A DNA stretch of 64,000 nt from Bythopirellula polymerisocia (GCF_007860015.1 NZ_SJPS01000013.1:1-64000), one strand, 5' to 3'. Counted from the first letter of the stretch, positions 52,746-62,197 are shown. Numbers and translations are program-made. The notes: a model not told the origin generated them from the letters alone.

Positions 52746-53630
52746 ATGAACAAGACACAGCTTTCTTGTTGGATATTACCACTCTCGATGCTTCTTTCCA
52801 GCACCGCCGCAATCGCGCAGTCGATTTCACCTGTGGTGATCGAAGCAGATGTAGTCTATGGCCATAAGGATGGCCTGGCTTTGACGATGGATGTGTTCCG
52901 TCCTGAAGTGGAAGCAAATCGAGCGGCAATCCTGTTCATGGTCAGTGGTGGCTGGTATTCAAAATGGTCCCCACCTGAACAGATGCGGCACCTATTTCAA
53001 CCTTATCTCGACGAAGGTTATACCATGATAGCAGTCCGCCATGGTAGCAGTCCGCGGTATACCATTCCCGAAGCTGTTTTGGATGTGCAGCGGGCAGTGC
53101 GATTTGTCCGTCTGAACGCTGCTCGATTCGACATCGAAGCGGACCGATTAGGAGTAATGGGAATGAGTGCCGGAGGGCACCTATCGCTGATTTTAGGCAC
53201 AACAGGCGACGATGGCGACTCTGAGGCCAAGGAGGAGCTAGGCCGGGTCTCCAGTCGTGTTGCCGCAGTTGTTGCTCTCGTGCCCCCGACCGATTTACGC
53301 GTGGCCGTGTGGGATGCACCTGAGTCGTTGCCGGCATATCGGGGATTCCCAGCCCTCAACCTACCTCTCGACATAGCAGGAAGGTATTCACCTCTGGTCA
53401 ACGTCACCGAGGACGATGCACCTTCTCTAGTGATGATGGGAGGCAAGGACAAACTCGTTCCCGCTAAACACGGCGAGTGGATTGACGACGCCTTTCAGAA
53501 AAAGGGGGTGAAGCACAAATTGATCATCTTCCCCGAAGCAGGTCATGGACTTGTAACGGACGCAACTCGAGACCAAATTGTAGGAGAAACGCTCTCCTGG
53601 TTCGATCACTACCTGAACCAGGGCGATTAG
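52746..53630 (+). CDS. Secreted alpha/beta hydrolase (esterase-like)
   Basis: About 294 residues. Signal peptide MNKTQLSCWILPLSMLLSST is followed by AAIAQ. The alpha/beta-hydrolase fold shows the oxyanion region FMVSGGWYS, the nucleophile elbow GMSAGGH (S141), an acidic residue in GGKDKLVP and the catalytic His in EAGHG. It is close to the BD-FAE/prolyl oligopeptidase-like esterases that act on polysaccharide esters. The ATG is chosen to give the signal peptide; the frame is open to 52719. Confidence 0.85.
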   Translation: MNKTQLSCWILPLSMLLSSTAAIAQSISPVVIEADVVYGHKDGLALTMDVFRPEVEANRAAILFMVSGGWYSKWSPPEQMRHLFQPYLDEGYTMIAVRHGSSPRYTIPEAVLDVQRAVRFVRLNAARFDIEADRLGVMGMSAGGHLSLILGTTGDDGDSEAKEELGRVSSRVAAVVALVPPTDLRVAVWDAPESLPAYRGFPALNLPLDIAGRYSPLVNVTEDDAPSLVMMGGKDKLVPAKHGEWIDDAFQKKGVKHKLIIFPEAGHGLVTDATRDQIVGETLSWFDHYLNQGD

Positions 53631-53704
53631 TGAAAGTGTGCCCATGAATGCTCCAGCTTAAACGACGCAACGAACTCTGACCGCAGAAGTAGGCTCGCCA
53701 GTAG

Positions 53705-54670
53705 ATGCTTATACCTTGTGGACTCATATTGCTGGGTGTCTTGCTCCTTGTATTGGGAGGCGAAACGATGCTGCGCGGGGCTGTAGGATTGGCGACTCTG
53801 TTGAAGCTTACACCAGCTGTTATAGGATTGACGGTCGTCGCGGCGGGGACTTCGGTTCCTGAGTTGGCTGTCAGCGCGATGGCTTCTTACCAAGGCAGCT
53901 CAGAGATTGCAGTAGCGAACGTTATCGGCTCGAACATTTTCAATATCACAGTCATCCTGGGTCTGTGTGCCTTGTTTCGTCCGATTGCAATCATAGGCAA
54001 TACGATCCGGCTGGAGTATCCCGTTCTCTTGCTCGTTACGTTTTTGGGAGTCGTCCTTGAACATGACGGCAAAATCAGTCGCCTAGATGGTTTGTTATTC
54101 ATTACCTTCTATGTCGGCTTCACAGCCTATCTAGTTCGCCTGGTGAGACGGCAAGTTTCGTCGGAAGAAGCAGCGAAATTAAAAGCGGAAGTTACCGAGT
54201 TGACCCCTGTAGCTGAGCGGCCCCGCGTTTGGATTTGCCTTGCTCTGTTGACAGCAGGTGTTGCCTTCTTGGGAATCGGCGCCAATGTGACAGTCAACGG
54301 AGCAGTGCAACTCGCCCGTCTTTTGGGCTGGTCCGAGCGGGTTATCGGTTTGACCATCGTCTCCGCCGGCACAGGTCTTCCTGAGGTAGTGGCTTCTGTG
54401 ATTTCTAGTGTCCGTGGAAGAAGCGACGTAGCCGTGGGAAATGTCATCGGCTCGAATCTTTTTAATATTTTGGGCGTCTTGGGTTTCAGTTCATTGGCCG
54501 CACCGCTTCCGGTCGATCCGCAGTTGGTCTCAACCGACGCTTGGTGGATGCTAGGGATAACAGTCCTCTTGTTCCCGCTTCTCTGGTCTGGTCGTCAAAT
54601 CATCCGGGCCGAAGGGCTACTGCTCTTGGGAGTCTATTGCTTCTATATCAGTAGATTACTGATTCAGTAA
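53705..54670 (+). CDS. Calcium/sodium antiporter, CaCA family
   Basis: A 321-residue exchanger with ten membrane helices in two inverted halves. Each half has the alpha-repeat signature: GTSVPELAVSAMASYQGSSE then VANVIGSNIFNI, and GTGLPEVVASVISSVRGRSD then VGNVIGSNLFNILG. The ion-binding acidic residues in GTSVPE and GTGLPE are present. It is YrbG-like. A central cytoplasmic loop (about 155-175) separates the halves. It stands alone. Confidence 0.93.
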   Translation: MLIPCGLILLGVLLLVLGGETMLRGAVGLATLLKLTPAVIGLTVVAAGTSVPELAVSAMASYQGSSEIAVANVIGSNIFNITVILGLCALFRPIAIIGNTIRLEYPVLLLVTFLGVVLEHDGKISRLDGLLFITFYVGFTAYLVRLVRRQVSSEEAAKLKAEVTELTPVAERPRVWICLALLTAGVAFLGIGANVTVNGAVQLARLLGWSERVIGLTIVSAGTGLPEVVASVISSVRGRSDVAVGNVIGSNLFNILGVLGFSSLAAPLPVDPQLVSTDAWWMLGITVLLFPLLWSGRQIIRAEGLLLLGVYCFYISRLLIQ

Positions 54671-54724
54671 GCAATGTGATCCAACGGAGTGAGTTGCTGA
54701 CAGGTATGTCAGCGGCTAGACTAC

Positions 54725-55885
54725 TCAACCCGCGGCCTTGAGGACCATGACGGCGAGAGCCACGATTCCTATCGCTGCCAAAGCGGTTTTTACTTGCTCG
54801 AACAAGGGCTGCTCGGTTGCGACGTAGGGATCGTTCGCAGGGAAGTCTGGGTCTGTGACATCTGGGCAAGCATGTGTCTCTTCATCCAACTCGGTAAACT
54901 CCGGTGGCGTGAGTTGCTGAGAATCCTGTTGCTGCTCAGAGCGCAATTCAGCTAACTGAGCACTGCTTGATTGCCAGTCGTCTTCGGAAGATGCCAAGGT
55001 TGATTCAGTAGTCTGTGTTGTCGCTACCTTGGAATCAGGATTCGTGTTTTGAGTTCGAGCCTGCACAAGTGCTTCATCCGATTGCCCGCCAATATTTGGC
55101 GCCAACGTCGCCAGAAATGACTCGACACGCCCGCCAAAACTTCCAAGAGTGGTTCCCTGACCGGCGCCGAACAAGACACCTGCCAGTTCACCTCGATCAT
55201 TAAAGATGGGTCCACCTGAGTCCCCTTGCCTCGCTTCGACATCGAGTTCGACCATCTGCTGGGGCATGTTGGCTTGGGGGGAGTAATACTGTGTGCAGCG
55301 GCCGGTGGCAGAACGGTAGATGCCGGGGCCGTACCCGCATATCGTCAAAAGGTCGCCAGGCTGCGGTGCAGAGGCAGCGATCTTTACTGGCTTAACCTGG
55401 GGATGCCAGATCACCAAGGCTGCCAAATCCCAATCGGGATCGACCTTGAGCGCACGGGCTTTGGAGGTCAAGCCGTTGGGAAATATTACTTCGATGGGGC
55501 CCTTTGCATCTCTGACCACATGCCAGTTAGTAATCACCAGCCCAAACTTCTCGCGGACATCGACTAGCGTTCCGCTGCCGAAGGAAGTAGCTTCTCCCTC
55601 AGGTACAACCACTCGCACTACTGCGGGATGAGGTTGAGCGGAGTTCGTTGGAATAGTGGAAGGGTAGGGGAGTGTGCCGAGCGGTGTTTGATTCGATATG
55701 GATTGCTGAGATTGGGGTATTTTTGACCCGATCTCTTCTTGCCAGATGCGCCCAAAGTTGGCCGACGAGAAATCGGCCCTCGCCTGCAAGGGGATTGCGA
55801 CAAGCGCACAAAGGATGGTGCCCGCTATCGTAATTCGATAGCGGGCACCGTGTCTCCAGTACTCGCTTAGCAAATTAATCATCAA
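54725..55885 (-). CDS. Membrane-tethered trypsin-like serine protease
   Basis: A 386-residue protein. The N-terminal signal is TIAGTILCALVAIPLQARA. The trypsin-like domain spans about 85-255, with H122 (ITNWHVVRD), D153 (DPDWDLAAL) and S223 (RQGDSGGPIF). A long Gln/Ser-rich linker and a C-terminal membrane helix (AALAAIGIVALAVMVLKAA-like) tether it outside the membrane. It starts nine bases after a 62-residue gene, which follows an RHH gene by 15 bases, so the three form an operon. Confidence 0.87.
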   Translation of the reverse strand: MMINLLSEYWRHGARYRITIAGTILCALVAIPLQARADFSSANFGRIWQEEIGSKIPQSQQSISNQTPLGTLPYPSTIPTNSAQPHPAVVRVVVPEGEATSFGSGTLVDVREKFGLVITNWHVVRDAKGPIEVIFPNGLTSKARALKVDPDWDLAALVIWHPQVKPVKIAASAPQPGDLLTICGYGPGIYRSATGRCTQYYSPQANMPQQMVELDVEARQGDSGGPIFNDRGELAGVLFGAGQGTTLGSFGGRVESFLATLAPNIGGQSDEALVQARTQNTNPDSKVATTQTTESTLASSEDDWQSSSAQLAELRSEQQQDSQQLTPPEFTELDEETHACPDVTDPDFPANDPYVATEQPLFEQVKTALAAIGIVALAVMVLKAAG

Positions 55886-55894
55886 AGGGGTCAG

Positions 55895-56083
55895 TCAAAT
55901 ATTGGAAGCTGGAGGTGGTGTACGACGATTTTGTTCATTGTTGAGGATCATTTGGAGTAACCGTTTGCGTAGCTGTGTGGCTTCCTCGTTTGGTTTGAGG
56001 TAGCCCGTCAACTTGGCAGAGGATGAAATCGTCGCGTCTTCCCGTAGTCTGGGACTAAGCATAACCAGTGGCAGTTCATTCAT
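55895..56083 (-). CDS. Small hypothetical protein in protease operon
   Basis: A 62-residue hydrophilic protein (MNELPLVMLSPRLREDATIS). It is rich in charged residues and has no membrane segment or known motif. It lies tightly between the RHH gene (15-base gap) and the protease gene (9-base gap). The position suggests a partner of the protease or regulator, but nothing in the sequence shows which. Confidence 0.55.
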   Translation of the reverse strand: MNELPLVMLSPRLREDATISSSAKLTGYLKPNEEATQLRKRLLQMILNNEQNRRTPPPASNI

Positions 56084-56098
56084 AGCTAGTTCCCCTCC

Positions 56099-56338
56099 TC
56101 AGGCCGCGATCGGTCGACCACCCCGAAGCTCTTCGTCGCGTCGGGGAAAATCCTGGCCTTCGTTGTAGAGAGCTTTGAGCCTCCGCAACTCCGCCCGTAG
56201 GGCGTTTTCTGCCAGTTGGGTCAATGTCAATCGTGCCGGGTAGCCGGCCAGATGTACTGCCGCATCGCGTGCCTCGTTCAACACGTCGAGCGGCAAGTAG
56301 ATCGTGGCCCGTACCTTGGGGTTTCCTTCATGTTGCAT
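56099..56338 (-). CDS. Ribbon-helix-helix-like regulator
   Basis: A 79-residue protein with a ribbon-helix-helix pattern: beta strand VRATIYLPLDVLNEARDAA, then a helix pair ending in LTQLAENALRAELRRLKALY. RHH proteins bind DNA as dimers and often act as repressors or antitoxins. It is first in an operon with a small protein and a trypsin-like protease, so it may autoregulate the unit. No toxin is recognisable. Confidence 0.65.
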   Translation of the reverse strand: MQHEGNPKVRATIYLPLDVLNEARDAAVHLAGYPARLTLTQLAENALRAELRRLKALYNEGQDFPRRDEELRGGRPIAA

Positions 56339-56522
56339 GCTCTCGTTCCCTGCTGTGATAAATTAGCCTCAGAGGTTTCGCTCCTTGCGAAACACTGTGT
56401 CCCTGGTGCATACATCGGACGTTGGTACCCATTACTGCAAACGTCTGACGTTACGCCGCAGGCATTCGCTAATTAGAAGGAAGGCTACCTGCTGAATAAG
56501 TGGAAATATCGACAAGGTTTAA

Positions 56523-56589
56523 CCGGTAGGCCACGCCCGCCGGGATTCTGCCACAAAGATCCCGGACCGCATGGCGGTCCGGCTAGGGA
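56523..56589 (-). repeat. GC-rich structured repeat, copy 1
   Basis: It shares CCGGTAGGCCACGC and the following TCCCGGACYGCRTGGCGG block with 62198-62248. On the minus strand it lies just after the cobA-hemD stop and contains the perfect stem CCGGACCGC/GCGGTCCGG, so it can serve as the transcript end. Outer GCCACGC/GCATGGC and inner CCGGGAT/ATCCCGG arms also pair. Confidence 0.65.
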
Positions 56590-58130
56590 GAATGAAAACG
56601 GTTTACAATTGCATCGAGCAATCCCTGAGTTGTGTACTCACTGGCAACTGCCGTGGCGGGAAACCCCGCTTCACTTAGTACCTCAGCGGTCAAGGGACTA
56701 ATAGCGGCGAGTCGGGACTTGCGCAGGTCCTCGCCAAACATCTGTACCAGCGAGCGAGCAATGGCCGAGCTGGTGACGGTGATCCAGTCGATCTTTCCGG
56801 CACGCAGGTTTTCCAAAACGAGCCTGGATGGTTCTTTGACATCCTCACTCTGGTAAACGACCACCTGAGAGACCTTTGTTCCAGCAGCGGTGAGCGTATC
56901 GGCCAGCACTTCGCGACCTCGGCTGGCCCTCAAGAGGAGAATATGTTTGCCTGCCGATAAGGGAGCGAGTTTCGCGGCAAGGGCTTCGGCTCGATACTCT
57001 TCTGGTTGCAAGTCGGCCTGCAGATGATATTGCTGGAGGGCAGCAGTTGTGGCCGGGCCAATTGCTGCAATTTGACAACTAGCCAATTGCCGAAGGTCAC
57101 GGCCAGATGCGATTAGGCGATCTAGAAAATACTTCACCCCGTTGGCACTGGAGAACACAAGCCAATTAAAGGATGCAAGTTCAGCTATCGCTCTATCGAT
57201 CGATTCCCAATCCTGGGGAGGTGCTATGTGGATCGCTGGCTGGCAAAGTGAGATGGCTCCCAATTCATGGAATTTCGAGGCGAGGTCGTTGGACTGATGT
57301 TCTGGTCTGGTTATCAACACAGTTTTTCCAAAAAGTGGACGAGTCAATTGCTGCTGAGCCACCGAGAACCAAGGACTACTGGTGGCGGAAGCCACCACAT
57401 TCCCCACGATGATGATCGCAGGGGGGCGAAGTCTATGACTACTCAAGAATTCACCGAGTTCGCTAAGCGTCGTTTTTAATACCTGCTGGTCAGCGAATGT
57501 GCAGTGACGCACGATTGCCACGGGTGTTTCTGCAGACTTGCCGTGGGAGATTAACTCCGCCGACCAATCACGAGCCGTTGTCACACCCATGTAATACACC
57601 AGGGTGCCTGGGAACTTGGCGAGACTTGCCAGATCGAGTGCTTCACTTGTTTTGGCATCGCTCTCTTGCCCAGTGATCAGGGCGACACACGAAGCAACAT
57701 CGCGATGAGTGAGTGGGATTCCTGAATAACTGCTGGCAGCGAGTCCGGACGTCACACCGGGAATTACTTCGTAGTGGAGTCCAGCAGATTCAATCGCTGA
57801 AATCTCCTCGGCTGTGCGACCAAAAATCGCCGGGTCCCCCCCTTTGAGGCGAACCACTACTTTTCCCGCACTTGCCGCAGCAACGATTTGCTGATTGATC
57901 TCTTCTTGCGTCAGAATACGTCCTTCGCCGTGTCGACCAAGGCATATGAGTTCTCGTTTCCGTGATTCTTCCCTTAGCAAACCCGCGTGGTTGAGTACCA
58001 CCGGATCGACGAGATAATCGTAAAATACCACGTCCGCGCACTCGAGCAAGCGAAATCCCCGCAATGTAATCAGCGATGGGTCACCGGGGCCTGCGCCCAC
58101 GAGGTACACTTTGCCAGGTTCTTTTCTCAT
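56583..58130 (-). CDS. Uroporphyrinogen-III methyltransferase/synthase fusion
   Basis: A 515-residue bifunctional haem/sirohaem/cobalamin enzyme. Residues 1 to about 245 are the SAM-dependent uroporphyrinogen-III C-methyltransferase (KVYLVGAGPGDPSLITLRG, VVRLKGGDPAIFGR, VIPGVTSGLAASSYSGIPLT). Residues from about 265 are uroporphyrinogen-III synthase (GKTVLITRPEHQSNDL, WLVFSSANGVKYFLDRL, IAAIGPATTAAL, ITVTSSAIARSL). Together they make the last common tetrapyrrole and divert it to precorrin-2. It corresponds to cobA fused to hemD. It diverges from the TPR gene at 58196, with a shared promoter region. Confidence 0.95.
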   Translation of the reverse strand: MRKEPGKVYLVGAGPGDPSLITLRGFRLLECADVVFYDYLVDPVVLNHAGLLREESRKRELICLGRHGEGRILTQEEINQQIVAAASAGKVVVRLKGGDPAIFGRTAEEISAIESAGLHYEVIPGVTSGLAASSYSGIPLTHRDVASCVALITGQESDAKTSEALDLASLAKFPGTLVYYMGVTTARDWSAELISHGKSAETPVAIVRHCTFADQQVLKTTLSELGEFLSSHRLRPPAIIIVGNVVASATSSPWFSVAQQQLTRPLFGKTVLITRPEHQSNDLASKFHELGAISLCQPAIHIAPPQDWESIDRAIAELASFNWLVFSSANGVKYFLDRLIASGRDLRQLASCQIAAIGPATTAALQQYHLQADLQPEEYRAEALAAKLAPLSAGKHILLLRASRGREVLADTLTAAGTKVSQVVVYQSEDVKEPSRLVLENLRAGKIDWITVTSSAIARSLVQMFGEDLRKSRLAAISPLTAEVLSEAGFPATAVASEYTTQGLLDAIVNRFHSP

Positions 58131-58195
58131 AAGTCCGGCACCTAGGGAATTGCAGCGGGGTTAGAGTGGATAGCGTAAAGCAACATGATAGAATA

Positions 58196-59671
58196 ATGCC
58201 CATGGAACCTGAACAACAAGCCGCAGCAGCTAAGTCGCTGCATGGAATGATGCCTCTGAGCCCTGCCTCTCGGCAGCGACTGCAGAAGGTTTTCGAGCAT
58301 GGGCAGCGGTGTGCCGAAAAGAACGATTATGACTATGCAACGCAGCTTTTCACCCAATGCGTGGTCGAAGATCCGGGCAATGTTGTCTACTTGCAGAGTT
58401 TTTTTGCCAATTTGCAGAAAAAGTATGGCAACAATAAATCAGGCGCTCGCATGGCCGGCCTAAAGATCAAGAGCCCTCGCTCGACTCTCAGCAAAGCCGC
58501 CACCAAAGGGAAGTGGGCCGAGGCTCTGCAAGCGGGCTGCACAGCACTGGCGATCAATCCTTGGGACATTCCCACTCTACTGGCGATGGCTCATGCGTGC
58601 GATGAACTGGGAATCGACGAGAGTCAACTCTCTTTTCTGCGGTGGGCTCTCGACACCAATCCCAAAGATATCAGCGTAAATCGCCAAGCAGCGCTTACAC
58701 TCCAGAGGATGGGCCAGTTTGATCAAGCGATCGCCTGTTGGCATCGTGTCGAGCAAGCCAAGCCTCATGATGAAGAAGCCCTGAAGGCAATTTCACGACT
58801 CTCTGTTGAAAAAACAATCCATGAAGGTGGTTACGACCCTGAATTGCTTCGCCAAGGCAATTCGGCGGACGGCGGCTCACACTCTTCAGTGGCAAGTTAT
58901 TCTCGTGGCTCGAACAAAGGGGGCGTAGAAGAGACAGCCGATGAACCACAGCTTCCTCCAGAAGAACGGTTTCGAAAGGAGATCGCCAAGGACCCCACTG
59001 AACTGCAAGGGTACCTCAACTTGGCAGATCTCCAGATTCGGGAACAACGTTATGACGAAGCTGAGAAGCTGCTCGAACAAGCAATGCAGATCTCAGGGGG
59101 GGGGGATTTGATGGTCCGCGAGCGATTGGAAGACGTCCTCATGCGGCGTTCGCGGCAGCGACAGGCGATTGCCGAGAAACGCAGTGAGGACGATCCGACT
59201 GACGAGAACCTGGAATTGGCGGCGCGCATCAGGGCCCAGGCTAATCAGATTGAACTTGAAACCTACGCTGCCAAAGCAGACCGCGACCCGCATAACATGC
59301 GGCTCAAGTACGAGTTAGCGTTGCGGCTCAAGCGGGCTGGCAAAACAAAAGAAGCGATCCCGCTCCTCCAGGCGGCCCGCAGCGATCCCCAGCGCCGAAT
59401 GCAGGTTTTGCTAGAACTTGGCGAATGTTTTCAGAAGATCGAGCAGTACAAATTGGCTCTGGGAAGCTACGAACAGGCCCTCGAAGCGTGCGATGAGCCG
59501 GATTCGGAAATTCGGCGGTTGGCTCTCTACAGGGCAGGGGTATTGGCTACGGGGATGCGGGAGCTGGACCGGGCCGAGAAGCATTTGACTGAGCTGGCGA
59601 GCCTGGATTTTGCCTATCGAGACGTGTCTGACCGACTGGACAAGATCAATAAATTGCGTAATAGTGGGTGA
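58196..59671 (+). CDS. TPR-repeat protein
   Basis: About 491 residues; the start is uncertain (GTG 58166, ATG 58196 or ATG 58202; no strong ribosome site). It is mostly helical with TPR motifs at about 30-75, 125-215 and 255-300 (AEKLLEQAMQI) and again near the C-terminus (ALGSYEQALEACDEP). It has a charged middle linker and no signal peptide. A G10 tract at 59096-59105 encodes GGG in frame and is a possible slippage site. It is probably a scaffold; the partner is unknown. rpsT follows 61 bases later. Confidence 0.75.
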   Translation: MPMEPEQQAAAAKSLHGMMPLSPASRQRLQKVFEHGQRCAEKNDYDYATQLFTQCVVEDPGNVVYLQSFFANLQKKYGNNKSGARMAGLKIKSPRSTLSKAATKGKWAEALQAGCTALAINPWDIPTLLAMAHACDELGIDESQLSFLRWALDTNPKDISVNRQAALTLQRMGQFDQAIACWHRVEQAKPHDEEALKAISRLSVEKTIHEGGYDPELLRQGNSADGGSHSSVASYSRGSNKGGVEETADEPQLPPEERFRKEIAKDPTELQGYLNLADLQIREQRYDEAEKLLEQAMQISGGGDLMVRERLEDVLMRRSRQRQAIAEKRSEDDPTDENLELAARIRAQANQIELETYAAKADRDPHNMRLKYELALRLKRAGKTKEAIPLLQAARSDPQRRMQVLLELGECFQKIEQYKLALGSYEQALEACDEPDSEIRRLALYRAGVLATGMRELDRAEKHLTELASLDFAYRDVSDRLDKINKLRNSG

Positions 59672-59732
59672 TTCGGATTGGCCGAGGGTGGTCGATCCTT
59701 ATTCCTTAATCCTGGTTAAACAACGAACAATA

Positions 59733-60005
59733 ATGCCAAATTCCGTCAGTGCTAAGAAACGTCTGCGTCAAAGCAAGGATCGCCGCCTCCGCAATCGTTC
59801 GGTCAAATCTGCCCTTCGCGGCCAGATCCGCAAGGTCCGCACCGCCATCCAGGCTGGCGATGTCGCCACAAGCGAAACTGAATACGTGCTCGCCGTAAAA
59901 CTGCTTGATCAGGCTGCTGCGAAGAAAGTCATTCACGATAATCAAGCCGCGCGTCTCAAGTCCCGTCTTTCGGCAGCAATTAAGAAGCTCAAGACGGCAA
60001 AATAA
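59733..60005 (+). CDS. rpsT: 30S ribosomal protein S20
   Basis: The 90-residue S20 protein: MPNSVSAKKRLRQSKDRRLR, then helical, Lys/Arg-rich, and ending SRLSAAIKKLKTAK. It binds 16S rRNA in the small subunit. The normal S20 start is at the ATG at 59733; the longer frame upstream runs into the TPR gene end and is not coding. An 8-bp inverted repeat (60023-60030/60044-60051) follows, but without a T run. Confidence 0.96.
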   Translation: MPNSVSAKKRLRQSKDRRLRNRSVKSALRGQIRKVRTAIQAGDVATSETEYVLAVKLLDQAAAKKVIHDNQAARLKSRLSAAIKKLKTAK

Positions 60006-60072
60006 CTGAGTTTTAAGGGGGCTAGAGTCAAGAAACCCACTGCTGACTCTACTCTCCAGTTACAGGTTTCGT

Positions 60073-60972
60073 TTACCATGCGATCTTTTCGCAATCGAAA
60101 ACGGGGCCTTCTACGCAGGTTCGCTTGTAATCCCAGTCGCCGTCGGGCTGGTAAGTCTTTACTACGCAGCTAAAACAGATGCCGATGCCACAAGCCATCG
60201 GTGTTTCTAGTGACACTTCGCAGGGGACTGAGTGGGCACGCGCGATTCCCGCCACGGCTTCCATCATTTTTTCAGGTCCGCAGCACGCGATGCGACACAC
60301 CGCTGCGGAATTCTCGGTCAAGACCTTTTCGACCACCTCGGTCACCAAACCATGGTGTCCGACAGAGCCGTCGTCACTGGCAATCTGCAAATCGATCCCA
60401 CATCCTTTGAAATCCTCGACTCCTGACAATAGGTCTAGCGAACGAACACCGTAGCAGAGCGTGACTTTCTTGGCAGGTTGGATCACGCGGGGAGGTACGC
60501 CGTATTGCCGACGTCCGAGAAACTCTCGACCAAGAGCGAGAAAAGGCGTCTGGCCAATGCCGCCTGCAACCATTATTAAGTGCTCCACCGGCTGTGACGA
60601 GAAACCGTTACCCAGCGGACCCCAAACATCGATCGCGTCGCCGGATCGCGAGGCTGCCAGGCGGGCTGTCAGCTTGCCGACCACCAAGTAAACTACATCG
60701 ATCGCGTGTGGGTTGCCGGCCGTGTCCAGCACCGTGTCATAGAGAGCAAAGGGACGACCCAATAGAGGATCGTCAGTCTTCGCCAACTTTAGCATCAAGA
60801 ATTGACCGGGAACTATCGTGGCGGCCAACTCAGGGCATGCGAACCGTACCCGGTATGTGTCCCGTGCCAGGCGTTCATTTTCTGTAACCACTACTCGATA
60901 TTGATTTGCGGAATCCGCATAGTGTGCGGCTGCAAGAGGGCTTTGTACGGAACTTCCCTGCGCGTCACTCAC
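60073..60972 (-). CDS. pyrK: Dihydroorotate dehydrogenase electron-transfer subunit (PyrK-like)
   Basis: A 299-residue ferredoxin reductase-type protein. The FAD-binding part carries LGRPFALYD, the NAD part VAGGIGQTPFLALG. The C-terminal 2Fe-2S site is ACGIGICFSCVVKTYQ plus the later Cys in RTCVEGPVF. This matches PyrK, which passes electrons from PyrD-type dihydroorotate dehydrogenase to NAD. pyrD is not in the window. Its ATG overlaps the stop of the pseudouridine synthase gene by four bases (ATGA), so the two are translationally coupled. Confidence 0.88.
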   Translation of the reverse strand: MSDAQGSSVQSPLAAAHYADSANQYRVVVTENERLARDTYRVRFACPELAATIVPGQFLMLKLAKTDDPLLGRPFALYDTVLDTAGNPHAIDVVYLVVGKLTARLAASRSGDAIDVWGPLGNGFSSQPVEHLIMVAGGIGQTPFLALGREFLGRRQYGVPPRVIQPAKKVTLCYGVRSLDLLSGVEDFKGCGIDLQIASDDGSVGHHGLVTEVVEKVLTENSAAVCRIACCGPEKMMEAVAGIARAHSVPCEVSLETPMACGIGICFSCVVKTYQPDGDWDYKRTCVEGPVFDCEKIAW

Positions 60973-62093
60973 CGACGACCTCGCTTGGGAGGACCTAATT
61001 TCTTAATTGAAGTTTTCTTGCCGGCCGGGGATCGAGAACTGGATCCTTTTCTTGCCGATTGGCCTGCTGGTTTTGATTTGGAGGCTGCGGATTTGCTCAT
61101 GGCAGCCTTGCGTTTCCGCTGTTGAGCGACTTGCTGAGCGGTCACAGGTTTCTCTGTTGGCTCAGGAGTCGGATCGGTCTTTTTTTCGCTTGAGCCTTCG
61201 TTCGCAGCAGTTTTGAGTTTACGGACCTCCTCGTGGGTGAGCTGCCGATATGCTCCACGAGGCATTTCGCCCAAACGGACTGGCCCGACGGCAATTCGCG
61301 TAAGCCGCTGTACCTTGTGCCCTACGCGGGCCAGGAGTCGGCGGACCTCACGATTGCGGCCTTCGTCTAGCACCATCTCCAATATCGTGCTTTTCTTTTT
61401 GCGGTTCTTCACACGCACATCCACCGGGCGGGCAAACCCCTCGGCCAAATGCATACCCTTGCGGAGGGTGGCCAATGCCTCAGGACCTGGTTCTCCGGCA
61501 ACTTGCACATCGTAGATTTTGTGCACCCCATGCCGAGGATGCGTGAGTTGATTGGCAAGCTCGCCATCATTGGTCATCAGAATTAGTCCTTCACTGCTCA
61601 TGTCGAGCCGACCAACATTGAAAACCCTACCTATGTCAGGAGGCAGCAGATCAGCAATGCGTGGGCGGCCCGATGGATCTCGGGCAGTGCAAACAACTCC
61701 TTCCGGTTTGTTCACGGCGAAGTACACCAACTTGGGTCGCGGCAGTGGCTCACCATCCACAAAAATTTCTTGTTGTCGTCGATCGACACGTGTTCCAAGT
61801 TCAGTGACCATTTGGCCATCGACCTCGACACGTCCTTCCAGAATTAACGCCTCCGCTTCTCGGCGACTGGCAATGCCAGCGGCGGCTAGTACTTTTTGGA
61901 GTCGTTCGCCTGGGAGTTGAGAAGCTGGCTGGGGTGCAGCGGGTCGCCGGCGCTTGACTGGTTTGTTGGGGCGAGCCTGGCCGGAATGGTTTCCACTGGG
62001 TTTCTTGCTACTGGTTTTCTTGCCAGTGGACTTGCCACCTGCAATCGAACGACCTGGCCTGGAGGAAGGTTTCTTAGCTTTGCGGGGAGGCAT
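60969..62093 (-). CDS. RsuA/RluB-family rRNA pseudouridine synthase
   Basis: A 374-residue protein. A basic N-terminal tail (1-60, Lys/Arg/Ser/Pro-rich) precedes an S4 RNA-binding domain (63-110, ERLQKVLAAAGIASRREAEA). The catalytic domain has the motif GRLDMSSEGL (catalytic Asp164). A second Lys/Ser-rich tail follows. The family modifies uridine in 23S (RluB) or 16S (RsuA) rRNA; I cannot decide which. Long basic tails are unusual compared with proteobacterial members. Coupled to pyrK by ATGA overlap. Confidence 0.92.
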   Translation of the reverse strand: MPPRKAKKPSSRPGRSIAGGKSTGKKTSSKKPSGNHSGQARPNKPVKRRRPAAPQPASQLPGERLQKVLAAAGIASRREAEALILEGRVEVDGQMVTELGTRVDRRQQEIFVDGEPLPRPKLVYFAVNKPEGVVCTARDPSGRPRIADLLPPDIGRVFNVGRLDMSSEGLILMTNDGELANQLTHPRHGVHKIYDVQVAGEPGPEALATLRKGMHLAEGFARPVDVRVKNRKKKSTILEMVLDEGRNREVRRLLARVGHKVQRLTRIAVGPVRLGEMPRGAYRQLTHEEVRKLKTAANEGSSEKKTDPTPEPTEKPVTAQQVAQQRKRKAAMSKSAASKSKPAGQSARKGSSSRSPAGKKTSIKKLGPPKRGRR

Positions 62094-62197
62094 GATCGGA
62101 GAGCCAGTTCGTCGAAGGACAAAGGCGACTCACAATTGGCCACCTACACCTATCTTAGCTGAAGAGTCCCTCAAGACCCAGGGGCAGTACTCCTTAG

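Noticed and set aside
60023..60051. Terminator after rpsT
   Set aside because: An 8-bp inverted repeat is present, but no T tract follows, so I do not list it as a terminator.
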